A stretch of DNA of 64,000 bases from Lactobacillus sp. LL6 (GTDB taxonomy: Bacteria; Bacillota; Bacilli; Lactobacillales; Lactobacillaceae). Below the pieces are notes generated by a model. That model was given only the letters and a program-made list of their open reading frames with translations, made no database searches and had not been told where the DNA came from. Positions 10,673 to 18,957 of this stretch are shown one piece after another (the first letter of the stretch is position 1; each line of letters opens with the position of its first letter). A program made the position numbers and the translations under genes. The stretch spans positions 558,001 to 622,000 of the forward strand of contig NZ_VLLR01000001.1 of NCBI RefSeq assembly GCF_007570935.1, written 5' to 3'.

Positions 10673-11716
10673 ATGTCTTATGGTGAAAATCGAATTATTC
10701 GAGTAATTAAAGCGCGCCGTCCTAAAGTTGTGGTTATTGGAGGCGGTACAGGACTGCCAGTTATTTTAAATGCTTTAAAAAAGCAAAATGCGGAAATTAC
10801 AGCTATTGTTACTGTATCAGATGATGGTGGTTCATCTGGTTCAATCAGGAACTTTATTAATGTAGTTCCACCAGGTGATATTAGAAATGTTTTAGTTTCA
10901 CTTAGTGATATTCCTAGAGAAGAAAAAAATATTTTCCAATATCGCTTCGATTCATCCGATTCATTTTTTTCTGGACATGCAATTGGTAATTTGATTATTG
11001 CAGCTTTAAATGAAATGCATGGAAATATTTTTGATGCAGTTCAGTCATTATCAAAAATGATGCATGTTGATGGTCATGTTTTCCCAGCTTCAAATGAGCC
11101 TTTGACTTTAAATGCAGAGTTTGTAGATGGAAGTTTTGAATCTGGAGAAACTGAAATCACTTCTAAGGATAAACGAATCAAGCGTGTATGGGTAACTGAT
11201 TCAAATTCTGATGAAGAACCAACGGCTGTATTACCCGTTCTTGCAGCAATTATGCAAGCTGATGCTGTAGTTTTAGGTCCAGGAAGTTTGTTTACTTCAA
11301 TTTTACCTAATTTAATGATTTCTAACTTAGGAGAAGCAGTTCGTGAAACTAGCGCAGAAGTAATTTATATTTGTAATATTATGACCCAACGTGGTGAAAC
11401 TGATCACTTTAGCGATAGTGATCATGTTAAGGTTATTAATGATCACTTAGGAGGAAATTATATCAATACCGCTTTAGTTAATGGAGCAAAAATTGATATG
11501 AGCAAGTTTCACCCTGAAGATTATGATGAGTATTTAGATCCTGTAAGCAATGATTTTGCTGGATTAAAAGCACAAAATTGTCGCGTGATTACTGATGATT
11601 TTATTGATCAGCGCCATGGATTAGTCTTTCATGATGGTGAAAAGGTAGCCAAAGAAATTATAAGCTTGGCATTTGAAGCTATGTCACGCAGAAGAATCGC
11701 TGATAATAATGGTTAG
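10673..11716 (+). CDS. yvcK: YvcK/CofD-like gluconeogenesis and morphogenesis factor
   Basis: 347 residues. The N-terminal Rossmann motif [10 protein letters not shown] and the VSDDGGSSG segment mark the CofD-like YvcK family, which binds UDP-sugars and in Bacillus is needed for cell shape on gluconeogenic carbon. The [13 protein letters not shown] stretch is also typical. It is the middle gene of rapZ-yvcK-whiA; whiA starts inside its last codons (8-base overlap). No ordinary CofD pathway (coenzyme F420) genes are nearby, in line with YvcK rather than a phospholactate transferase. Confidence 0.95.
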   Translation: MSYGENRIIRVIKARRPKVVVIGGGTGLPVILNALKKQNAEITAIVTVSDDGGSSGSIRNFINVVPPGDIRNVLVSLSDIPREEKNIFQYRFDSSDSFFSGHAIGNLIIAALNEMHGNIFDAVQSLSKMMHVDGHVFPASNEPLTLNAEFVDGSFESGETEITSKDKRIKRVWVTDSNSDEEPTAVLPVLAAIMQADAVVLGPGSLFTSILPNLMISNLGEAVRETSAEVIYICNIMTQRGETDHFSDSDHVKVINDHLGGNYINTALVNGAKIDMSKFHPEDYDEYLDPVSNDFAGLKAQNCRVITDDFIDQRHGLVFHDGEKVAKEIISLAFEAMSRRRIADNNG

Positions 11717-12644
11717 TTATGCAAGTGATGTAAAAAAAGAGCTGACTTCGCTTCCTGTGCATCCAGAACACGCCAAAGCTGAGTTAGCTGCTTTTTTACG
11801 TATGAACGGTGTTTTAAATCTTCATAATCATGAATTTAGTTTAGATATAACTACTGAAAATCCTGCTATTGCTCGGCATATTTTTTCATTGATTAAAGTC
11901 GCTTATGGTGTTGAGCCTTTGTTAATTGTTTCAAGAAAAATGAAACTTAAGAAAAACAACCAATATTTAGTGCGATTGCAACACAATGTACGCGAAATTA
12001 TGGAAAATTTGCAAATTTGGGATTCGGAAAAAGGTTTAGTTACCAGAGTTCCAGATAGAATTATGAAATCTCGTGAAGGAGCTATGTCGTATTTAAGGGG
12101 AGCATTTTTAGCAGGTGGGAGCGTTAATAATCCAGAAACTAGTCGTTATCATTTAGAAATTTATTCTACTTATGAAGATCATAATAATGATTTAGCGGAA
12201 TTAATGAATACATATTTTTACTTAAATGCCAAAAAAACTAAGCGTCGTAGAGGCTATATTGTTTATTTAAAAGAAGCTGAAAAAATTGGTGACTTTTTAC
12301 ACATCGTTGGTGCTCTTAATGCGATGCTTGCGTTTGAAGATTTAAGGATTATGCGTGATATGCGTAATTCTGTTAATCGTTTGGTGAACTGTGATACTGC
12401 AAATATGAAGAAAACCGCTTCAGCATCCGCAAAACAAGTGGAAGATATTCAGCTAATTGAGGAAAAACAAGGTCTTGACTCACTTCCTGAAAAATTGGAA
12501 AGTTTAGCTCGCTTTAGATTAACCCACCCAGAGCTTCCATTGAAAGAAGTAGCAGCGCAACTTCCAGATGGTCCTATTTCAAAATCAGGGGTTAATCACC
12601 GCTTTAAAAAGCTTCGTGATTTAGCAGATAGTTTAAGAAATTAA
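11709..12644 (+). CDS. whiA: WhiA, conserved DNA-binding protein
   Basis: 311 residues from ATG 11709, which gives the usual N-terminus [12 protein letters not shown]; the frame is open upstream to 11673, but those extra residues do not look like the family. The protein has an N-terminal LAGLIDADG-like homing-endonuclease fold ([15 protein letters not shown], without nuclease activity in this family) and a C-terminal helix-turn-helix (ending [15 protein letters not shown]). In Gram-positives WhiA affects division and chromosome segregation. Overlaps the yvcK stop by 8 bases, implying translational coupling. Confidence 0.95.
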   Translation: MVSYASDVKKELTSLPVHPEHAKAELAAFLRMNGVLNLHNHEFSLDITTENPAIARHIFSLIKVAYGVEPLLIVSRKMKLKKNNQYLVRLQHNVREIMENLQIWDSEKGLVTRVPDRIMKSREGAMSYLRGAFLAGGSVNNPETSRYHLEIYSTYEDHNNDLAELMNTYFYLNAKKTKRRRGYIVYLKEAEKIGDFLHIVGALNAMLAFEDLRIMRDMRNSVNRLVNCDTANMKKTASASAKQVEDIQLIEEKQGLDSLPEKLESLARFRLTHPELPLKEVAAQLPDGPISKSGVNHRFKKLRDLADSLRN

Positions 12645-12675
12645 AAAATGATGACTCATTGAGTCATCATTTTTG
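12643..12675. terminator. Bidirectional terminator between whiA and clpP
   Basis: Near-perfect palindrome: 11-bp stem ATGATGACTCA / TGAGTCATCAT flanked by A-run and T-run, so it can serve both converging genes. Confidence 0.9.
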
Positions 12676-12686
12676 TTATTAGAAGA

Positions 12687-13271
12687 TTATTTCTTTTGGT
12701 TAACCATGATTTCATCAATTAAACCATATTCCTTAGCTTCTTCAGCAGTTAAGTAATTATCACGTTCGGTATCTTTTTGAATCTTTTCAATAGGTTGACC
12801 GGTAGTTTCATGTAAAATTTGGTTAAGCTTTTTACGGCTCTTCAAGATTTCTTGAGCTGCAATTTCAATTTCGGTTTGTTGACCTTGAGCACCACCTAAT
12901 GGTTGGTGAATCAAAACAGTTGAGTTAGGGAGTGCGAAACGCTTTCCCTTAGCACCACTTGTCAAAAGAATAGATGCCATTGAAGCAGCCATACCAATTG
13001 CAATAGTTGAAACATCTGACTTAATAAAGTTCATAGTATCCATAATTGCAAGACCGGAAGTAATAACACCACCTGGTGAATTGATGTAAAGAGAAATATC
13101 TTTAGTATTATCTTGTGCGTCAAGGAATAATAATTGGGCGATAATTGAGTTGGCCATTTGGTCATTGATTTCGCCACTAAGCATGATGATTCTGTCTTTA
13201 AGTAAACGTGAGTAAATATCGTATGAACGTTCACCACGTGCTGTTTGTTCAATAACTGTAGGTACGAGCAT
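12687..13271 (-). CDS. clpP: ATP-dependent Clp protease proteolytic subunit
   Basis: 194 residues from the ATG at 13271, which is preceded by GGAGGC and gives the family N-terminus [18 protein letters not shown]; the frame is open 15 codons further but that leader is not family-like. ClpP forms the tetradecameric serine protease core used with ClpX, ClpC and ClpE. Catalytic Ser is in GMAASMAS (about 98) and His in LIHQPLGG (about 123); the substrate-positioning INSPGG loop is present. It is monocistronic, with a CIRCE operator over the transcription start and a bidirectional terminator behind. Confidence 0.98.
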   Translation of the reverse strand: MLVPTVIEQTARGERSYDIYSRLLKDRIIMLSGEINDQMANSIIAQLLFLDAQDNTKDISLYINSPGGVITSGLAIMDTMNFIKSDVSTIAIGMAASMASILLTSGAKGKRFALPNSTVLIHQPLGGAQGQQTEIEIAAQEILKSRKKLNQILHETTGQPIEKIQKDTERDNYLTAEEAKEYGLIDEIMVNQKK

Positions 13272-13305
13272 AATTAAATAGCCTCCTATATATAAAAATG
13301 TATAA

Positions 13306-13332
13306 TTAGCACTCATAAGAGTACAGTGCTAA
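13306..13332. promoter_or_regulatory. CIRCE element (HrcA operator) of clpP
   Basis: TTAGCACTC-N9-CAGTGCTAA against the consensus TTAGCACTC-N9-GAGTGCTAA: 17 of 18 arm positions match, with the exact 9-base spacer. It covers the predicted clpP transcription start, so HrcA binding should block initiation. Confidence 0.9.
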
Positions 13333-13360
13333 TTAAATCACTTACTTTTATTCATGTCAA
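13332..13360 (-). promoter_or_regulatory. Sigma-A promoter of clpP
   Basis: On the minus strand, -35 TTGACA (13360-13355), 17-base spacer, -10 TTTAAT (13337-13332). Start is expected near 13325, inside the CIRCE element. Confidence 0.8.
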
Positions 13361-13474
13361 CTAATGAGACTTAAATTTAACACTTTTGTCTATCTTTTTA
13401 ATGAATTTGTATTATTTATGAGCGCGATTTCATATTATAATACAAGTAGTGTTTTTAATTGTGGAGGGAATTTT

Positions 13475-15151
13475 TTGAATTATACAAAATTACTAACTTG
13501 TGCATCAGCTTTAGCTGCAAGTTTTGGACTTTTAGTAAGTTCTGGCAATACTAGTTTTGCAGCAACTAAAACTGCACAAAAAACTGTTAAAAAAGCCGCA
13601 GAAAAAACTGATGCAACTGATGAAAAGAAAATTAGCTCTGATGAGCCAACTGATAATAAAAAGAAGCAACCTGTTCAAGTAACTACTAGTTATGAAATTA
13701 TGACTAAGGTAGCTGGCGATAAAAACTACAAAGTTTGGCAATCAGTATCAGGTGGAAAAGTTCATAAAAAAGTAGCAGATGGAATGAATTTCCGCTATGC
13801 TCATATTCAATCTAATCAAAGTATTAAAACTAAAAAGTATACTTATTGGCTAATTTATGTCAATGGTCGCCGTGTAGGGTGGGTTAATGAAAACTACTTT
13901 GCAAGAAATGTTATCGAAGCAGCTAAGAGTGTTACCTTAGTTAGAAATGATAGTCCAGATGGTGACTATAGTACTCAAAATGCGATTAGTTATGCAACTG
14001 ATGCAACTGGTACAGTAGTTGACAATAAAGATGTTGCTGTTTCTAAAACTAAGATTGATGCTTCTAAGCCTAAATCTTACAATGTAAAATATACTTATGG
14101 TTCAGCTAAGGCTACTGTTAAATTTACTGTTAGAAAGAGTACTAAAGAAGGTATGGATAATAGTGCTGACAGTGTAGTTGCTAAGAAGGGACCAAGTAAT
14201 TATGATTCATGGTCTAAGCACTATGGAGCATCAATTAATTACTTAAGTCCACAAGAATCTACTCCTGAAACTAAGTTACATACTTATTCAGCTAATGGAT
14301 TAACTTTAACTACTAAACTATATCAACCAGTATTTTTAAGTGTCCAAACAAGTGCTGATGATGGTCCAATTAACCGTGTTGGTCATATTCCAGAAGGTGT
14401 TACTGTTTCAAATAATTGGGCATATACAAGTCTTTTAAGCACTACTGAAGATATGAAGGGGCATATTGTTGGATATGATTTAAGTAAGTTAACAGATCCA
14501 TATGATCCACAATATTTAACTGATACTTCTAAGATGAGTCAGAAGAGATTTAATGAATATGTAAAGAACATTAAAGTGAGTCCATATATTCCAGTAGGAC
14601 ATGGACAAGCACTGGGTTCAACAGATAAGTATGTATATGCATTAGTTAATGACCATACTCAACATCAAACTGATTTTTCAGAAGAATTAGTTCAAATTCG
14701 AAAGAGTGATATGTGCATCAATAAGATTTGGACTATTAAAACTTGGAATAATGGTAATTCAGAAGATTCTCGTTATTACCAAAACGCGGTAGTTGTTGAT
14801 GATCATACTATGTATGGTTTGTACTTCGATAAGAATAAGAATCAATATGAATATTGGAAATTAACTCGTAAAGGAGATAACTGGTATTCAGAATTGGTTG
14901 GTGCAACTGAAGGTACAATTGTAAAGGACAATGCTCCGGTTCAAGGATTTACTTATGATCCAGTAAATAAGAATTTCTACATTGGATTTAACGATGTAAT
15001 CGCTAAAATTGGTTACGATGGTACTTTTAAAGATGGCTATCAAATTAATACTGGTCGCGAAATTGAAGGTTTGTCAATTTCTAATAATAGATTATATGTG
15101 AACTTAGCACAACGTGCAGAGCTTCTTGAAAGTAATAAGTTAACTAATTAA
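13475..15151 (+). CDS. Secreted GW/SH3-like, Ig-like and propeller-like surface protein (paralogue 1)
   Basis: 558 residues from a TTG at 13475, placed by GGAGGG and by the signal peptide it creates (MNYTKLL..., cleavage near SFAAT). The frame is open upstream to an ATG at 13364, but that leader is unlikely. After a Lys/Thr-rich linker (about 35-75) comes an SH3b/GW-like module (about 80-145, with YVNGRRVGWVNENYF), an Ig-like segment (about 145-230, ending in the KYTYGSAKATVKFTVR type strand), and a C-terminal domain of roughly 320 residues with repeated propeller-like strands (GHGQALGS, KIWTIK, VQGF, FYIGFND, GREIEGLS). No LPXTG motif; retention would depend on the GW-like module. Paralogous to the products at 17354 and 18958. 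The C-terminal pattern recalls helveticin J-type proteins, but this is from memory. A TATAAT lies at 13436. Confidence 0.75.
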   Translation: MNYTKLLTCASALAASFGLLVSSGNTSFAATKTAQKTVKKAAEKTDATDEKKISSDEPTDNKKKQPVQVTTSYEIMTKVAGDKNYKVWQSVSGGKVHKKVADGMNFRYAHIQSNQSIKTKKYTYWLIYVNGRRVGWVNENYFARNVIEAAKSVTLVRNDSPDGDYSTQNAISYATDATGTVVDNKDVAVSKTKIDASKPKSYNVKYTYGSAKATVKFTVRKSTKEGMDNSADSVVAKKGPSNYDSWSKHYGASINYLSPQESTPETKLHTYSANGLTLTTKLYQPVFLSVQTSADDGPINRVGHIPEGVTVSNNWAYTSLLSTTEDMKGHIVGYDLSKLTDPYDPQYLTDTSKMSQKRFNEYVKNIKVSPYIPVGHGQALGSTDKYVYALVNDHTQHQTDFSEELVQIRKSDMCINKIWTIKTWNNGNSEDSRYYQNAVVVDDHTMYGLYFDKNKNQYEYWKLTRKGDNWYSELVGATEGTIVKDNAPVQGFTYDPVNKNFYIGFNDVIAKIGYDGTFKDGYQINTGREIEGLSISNNRLYVNLAQRAELLESNKLTN

Positions 15152-15154
15152 ACA

Positions 15155-15187
15155 AAAATAAGAGTGAATATTCACTCTTATTTTTTT
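15155..15187. terminator. Bidirectional terminator between surface protein 1 and perR
   Basis: Perfect palindrome centred at 15169/15170 (AATAAGAGTGAAT and its complement) with A/T tails on both sides; it overlaps the last codons of perR. Confidence 0.88.
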
Positions 15188-15618
15188 AGCTTAATTTGAC
15201 AATTAGGACAAAGTCCGTAAATTTCTAAATGACTAGTAGAAGCAATAAAACCAGTCTGTTCTTCAGCATTTTTACGCATTTCATTTTCTATTTGATCAAA
15301 ATTAGGATAAATTACATCTGCAATTTTTCCACAATTTTTACATATAATATGGAAATGTGGTTTTACAAAATAATCATAGTGAGTAGAATTATCACCATTT
15401 TTGATTTCAATAATTATTCCTACTTCCGATAAAGCATTTAAAGTATTATAAACTGTTGCGCGATTAATTTCTTCATTTAGAGCATGGTAAATCATTTCTA
15501 CCGTAGGATGATTATGATGACTCATTAAGTAGCTTAGTATTTTAAGACGAGGCTTAGTTGCTTTTAAGTTATAAGTATGAAGCAGGATTTCAGCTTTTTC
15601 TTCTAAATTTGTATCCAA
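15178..15618 (-). CDS. perR: Fur-family peroxide regulator PerR
   Basis: 146 residues from a TTG preceded by AGGAGG. Fur-family layout: N-terminal winged helix (about 1-85), then a metal-binding dimerisation domain. The structural zinc site CKNC / CPNC is visible. The segment THYDYFVKPHFHIICKNCG and the tail SHLEIYGLCPNC closely resemble PerR, including the Asp/His metal ligands used for peroxide sensing, rather than Fur or Zur. It probably represses oxidative stress genes (dps at 33004 is a classical member). Convergent with surface protein 1 and behind the APC transporter, from which a terminator separates it. Confidence 0.88.
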   Translation of the reverse strand: MDTNLEEKAEILLHTYNLKATKPRLKILSYLMSHHNHPTVEMIYHALNEEINRATVYNTLNALSEVGIIIEIKNGDNSTHYDYFVKPHFHIICKNCGKIADVIYPNFDQIENEMRKNAEEQTGFIASTSHLEIYGLCPNCQIKLKK

Positions 15619-15668
15619 AAAAATACCTCCTGTTTGTTTTATGAATTTAGTTTATCACGATTAAGCAA

Positions 15669-15692
15669 AAAACGCTCCATTTGGAGCGTTTT
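15669..15692 (-). terminator. Terminator of the APC transporter at 15716
   Basis: 11-bp stem AAAACGCTCCA / TGGAGCGTTTT with a T-rich end on the minus strand, between the transporter stop and the perR leader. Confidence 0.88.
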
Positions 15693-15715
15693 AATTTAGA
15701 TTATTTCTAAATTGC

Positions 15716-17158
15716 CTAATCAAGTAATGCATTTTCACCATCTTGACGTTTTTTAATAGCGGGTAAGATGAGACCTAATGCAACTAATACAATTGGAGTA
15801 GCAATGTTTAAAAATAGAGTAAATGGATCTGGTGAGTAAATTCCTAAGATACAACATGCAGCTGTAACTGTAAAACACCAAATTCCAGCAGTATAAGCTA
15901 ATCCTTGATTTTTAGTCATTTGATAAGAAGTCGCGAACTTTGCTTGTTGTTTTCTAAGAGCAATATAAGCGGCAAATACCCAGAGATAACGCATTGGCAT
16001 AGTAGTTGAATTTAATTTAACTAATTGTGCCATTACACTTTGTGCATCAGGTAAAAGGGCTTGAGCAATAATTAATCCACCTGAAAGAATTACAACCATC
16101 CAAATACCATTAATATAAGCGCCATGCTTATTTAGTTTTAAAAGTTTCTTTGGAATAAAAGCTTTTGCTTCTTTACTACCCAAGAGCATTCTAAGTGGAG
16201 CATCAATACTAATTACTAAGGTAGAAAATTGACCAATTACATTGCACCAAGAATAAATGTACATGAATAAGCCACCGACATGATAATATTCACCTAATCT
16301 TTGAAAGGCCATGTAAGGACCGTTTGAAATGTATTCATTTAAATGATTATTAACAATTTTTGGATCAAACATCATTGCCATGGCAAATGTACCTAAAATT
16401 GCAGAAATCATAACCATAATTGCTAAAGCCATCATTGCTTTAGGGAAGTTTTTAGATGGATCTTGAACTTTATTTACATATGGTGAAATTTTTTCACAAC
16501 CACCAACTGCAAACACTAAAATTGAAAGTGATGTTAAATATTTAACATTAAAAGTTGGCAAGAGGTTTTTCCAATTAAAGTCAATTGATAGATAACTTGC
16601 ATGTGGATTAAGAGCAGGTGCTGCAAACATCATAACAATAAAAAGAATTGACATGATAAACATAGAAGAACCAGCTACAGTTGCCAAGCTCTTAAGTACT
16701 GGTACTCCACGACTGGTTACCCAACAAAAGAATAAAAATACCACTAAAGTTGCAAGTTGGGTCCAAGCAGTAGGAATACTGTCATACCAGTTCGTATTAC
16801 CAAAGATTCCCCATGACATTGCACGCAAGCCGCCAGTCCCTTTGCTAGAGATATAAACAATGTGACAAGCCCAGTAAGTCCATCCTGCATAATAAGCCCA
16901 TTTGGCACCCATAGTTGCATTTACCCATGAAGAAACCCCACCTTCAGCATTTTTGAAAGTTGCTCCTAATTCTCCAACCATTAAAGCATATGGAACAAAA
17001 TAAAGCAGGAACATTAATACCCAGCTAAAGACAACTTTGGTTCCATCGAAGTAGACGAAACCGTTAACAACATTACCAAATCCCCATACAGTAGAAAAGG
17101 CCATCATCGCTAACGTCGACCACATCATTTTTTTGTGTTCGTTTGTAGATTCGACCAT
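15716..17158 (-). CDS. APC-superfamily amino acid transporter (GadC-like)
   Basis: 480 residues from the ATG at 17158, chosen because AAGGAG precedes it and it gives MVESTNEHKK; the open frame continues 15 codons upstream. About 12 membrane helices. The first helix region (AFSTVWGFGNVVNGF) and the EGGVSSWVNATMG motif place it in the APC superfamily near the glutamate:GABA antiporter group. Substrate cannot be read; no decarboxylase gene is adjacent. Clearly related to the larger transporter at 57481-59127 (shared EGG-SSWV and GWTYWA motifs). Has its own terminator; divergent from surface protein 2. Confidence 0.88.
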   Translation of the reverse strand: MVESTNEHKKMMWSTLAMMAFSTVWGFGNVVNGFVYFDGTKVVFSWVLMFLLYFVPYALMVGELGATFKNAEGGVSSWVNATMGAKWAYYAGWTYWACHIVYISSKGTGGLRAMSWGIFGNTNWYDSIPTAWTQLATLVVFLFFCWVTSRGVPVLKSLATVAGSSMFIMSILFIVMMFAAPALNPHASYLSIDFNWKNLLPTFNVKYLTSLSILVFAVGGCEKISPYVNKVQDPSKNFPKAMMALAIMVMISAILGTFAMAMMFDPKIVNNHLNEYISNGPYMAFQRLGEYYHVGGLFMYIYSWCNVIGQFSTLVISIDAPLRMLLGSKEAKAFIPKKLLKLNKHGAYINGIWMVVILSGGLIIAQALLPDAQSVMAQLVKLNSTTMPMRYLWVFAAYIALRKQQAKFATSYQMTKNQGLAYTAGIWCFTVTAACCILGIYSPDPFTLFLNIATPIVLVALGLILPAIKKRQDGENALLD

Positions 17159-17303
17159 AAAATTGTTTCTCCTTAATATAATAAACAATGTGAACCCTTC
17201 CATTATATACCAGAATAATTGGTTTGCGGTGTAGACTAGTGATATTATTTTTTTATTATTAATTAAACTTGCGAATACGAAATAAAATGGATTATTTATA
17301 TTT

Positions 17304-17332
17304 TTGGAGTAAAATATTTCATTGGATAAAAT
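17304..17332 (+). promoter_or_regulatory. Promoter of surface protein 2
   Basis: TTGGAG (17304-17309), 17-base spacer, TAAAAT (17327-17332). Start would fall near 17339, leaving a leader of only about 15 bases before the TTG start. Confidence 0.5.
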
Positions 17333-17353
17333 AGTAATGTGAGGAGAAGAATT

Positions 17354-18865
17354 TTGAAAAAATCGTTTAAATTTACATTAGTTGCCAGTGCAATTTTGGC
17401 TAGTGGCGTAATTGCTGCTGGAACGAATCTAAATAAAGTTCAAGCAAAGACTTATTCTAGGGCTGTAACTAAAGTGGCAGGGAGTAAAAATTACGCAATT
17501 TATCACAATGTGTCAAAGAATGGACCATCTGGTAAATTTACTTCTACTAAGTATTTTAAGCATGGTCAAATTCAATCTAAAAGTTACGTTTCTACTAAGA
17601 AAGGTAATTTCTGGGACATTTATGTTGATGGGCGTCATATTGGTTGGGTAAGTCAAAACTTCTTTGCTCGAAATCAAATTTCTGTTGCAAAAGATGTTTC
17701 ACTAGTTAAAAATGCCGCTTATAGTTTTAATCCAAAAGATGCCATTAACTATGTAACTGATGGTCAAGGTACTGCTATTGATCCAAATAAAGTCAGTGTA
17801 AACCATAATTCAGTGAGTTCTGCTAAGTCAGGCAGTACAAAGGTTAACTATAGTTATGGTAAAGCAAAAGCATCTGTTAACGTTACTGTAAGAAATAATG
17901 ATAATGAAGCAAATAATGTGGGAAATGCAGTTCCAAAGAAAGGCTTTAAAGCAGTTAGTGCTTGGAAGGGTGGGTCAAAAGGATCATCACGCAATTGGAA
18001 TGCCGCTCATCATTATACTTCAGAAACTAGTGGAAATAGTTTTAGCAATAATGGCTTAACTTTAAAAACCCGACTTTTCCAGCCACGTTTTGTTAGTTTG
18101 GGATATGGTCAAGCAGCAGATAAGATGGGACAAGTTGGTGTAAGTCCAGAAGGTATTACAGTTAACGGTGGAATTTTTACTACTTCAATGTACTCTAACC
18201 CCAACAGTGATCATGCTCATTTAGTTTCATACAATTTAAATCATATTAAGAGTACAACCGCCGCTCAAAACTTAACCACTATGTCATGGAGTACTTTTAA
18301 ATCATATGCTAATAATATTAAAGTAAGTCCATATATTAAGTTAGGTCATGGGCAATCACTTGGTTCAAGCAGCAAGTATATTTATGTTATGGCAAATGAT
18401 AATAAATATAACAATGGTCCAAAGTCAGAAGAAATTCTTCAAATCCGTAAGAGTGATATGAAAATTAATAAAATTTGGACATTTAGAATTGCTGAAAATC
18501 GTTATATCCATAATGCTACTTTTGTTGGCGATAACACTATGTATGCATTATTCCATAATGGTGGCTACAACAAATATGAATACTGGAAATTAACAAGAAA
18601 TGGTGATGAATGGGATGCTGAGCAGGTAGGTGCAACTCAAGGAAGTTTTGTCTCAAATGGTTCACCAGTTCAAGGTTTTGCATATGGAAATGGTAATTTC
18701 TATATTGGATTTAATGATAATATCTTCAAAGTTAGCGAAAATGGAACTGCTAAAAAGCATTACAAGTTTAATACTCGCCGTGAAATTGAAGGAATGTCTG
18801 TTTCAGGTTCTCAGCTTTATGTAGAATTTGCTCAACGTGCAGAATTAACTTCTGGAAGAATTTAA
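17354..18865 (+). CDS. Secreted GW/SH3-like, Ig-like and propeller-like surface protein (paralogue 2)
   Basis: 503 residues from TTG 17354, spaced 7 bases from GAGGAG; the alternative GTG at 17339 overlaps that ribosome site. Signal peptide MKKSFKFTLVASAILASG... with cleavage near VQAKT. The mature chain has an SH3/GW-like module (about 30-100, with YVDGRHIGWVSQNFF), an Ig-like segment (about 100-185), then the same C-terminal domain as paralogue 1 (PEGITV, VSPYIKLGHGQSLG, KIWTFR, EYWKLTRNGDEW, VQGFAY, FYIGFND, REIEGMS). Lacks the Lys/Thr-rich linker of paralogue 1. No LPXTG, no membrane anchor. Function not known; probably bound to the wall or teichoic acid through the GW-like module. Confidence 0.78.
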   Translation: MKKSFKFTLVASAILASGVIAAGTNLNKVQAKTYSRAVTKVAGSKNYAIYHNVSKNGPSGKFTSTKYFKHGQIQSKSYVSTKKGNFWDIYVDGRHIGWVSQNFFARNQISVAKDVSLVKNAAYSFNPKDAINYVTDGQGTAIDPNKVSVNHNSVSSAKSGSTKVNYSYGKAKASVNVTVRNNDNEANNVGNAVPKKGFKAVSAWKGGSKGSSRNWNAAHHYTSETSGNSFSNNGLTLKTRLFQPRFVSLGYGQAADKMGQVGVSPEGITVNGGIFTTSMYSNPNSDHAHLVSYNLNHIKSTTAAQNLTTMSWSTFKSYANNIKVSPYIKLGHGQSLGSSSKYIYVMANDNKYNNGPKSEEILQIRKSDMKINKIWTFRIAENRYIHNATFVGDNTMYALFHNGGYNKYEYWKLTRNGDEWDAEQVGATQGSFVSNGSPVQGFAYGNGNFYIGFNDNIFKVSENGTAKKHYKFNTRREIEGMSVSGSQLYVEFAQRAELTSGRI

Positions 18866-18881
18866 CTAGTATTTTTATGAT

Positions 18882-18916
18882 AAAAGGGTTGTCTAAGGAA
18901 ATCTTAGGCAACCTTT
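18882..18916 (+). terminator. Terminator after surface protein 2
   Basis: Long hairpin AAAGGGTTGTCTAAG / CTTAGGCAACCTTTT (G-U pairs allowed), followed by a short T tract. Confidence 0.8.
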
Positions 18917-18957
18917 TCATTGGAAGAGTTTAAAATAAATATATAGGATAGATATAG

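Noticed and set aside
13272-13360. CtsR operator upstream of clpP
   Set aside because: No tandem GGTCAAA-type heptads are present; CIRCE is the only clear operator.
15619-15668. Per box in the perR leader
   Set aside because: The A/T-rich sequence has no good match to TTATAATNATTATAA.
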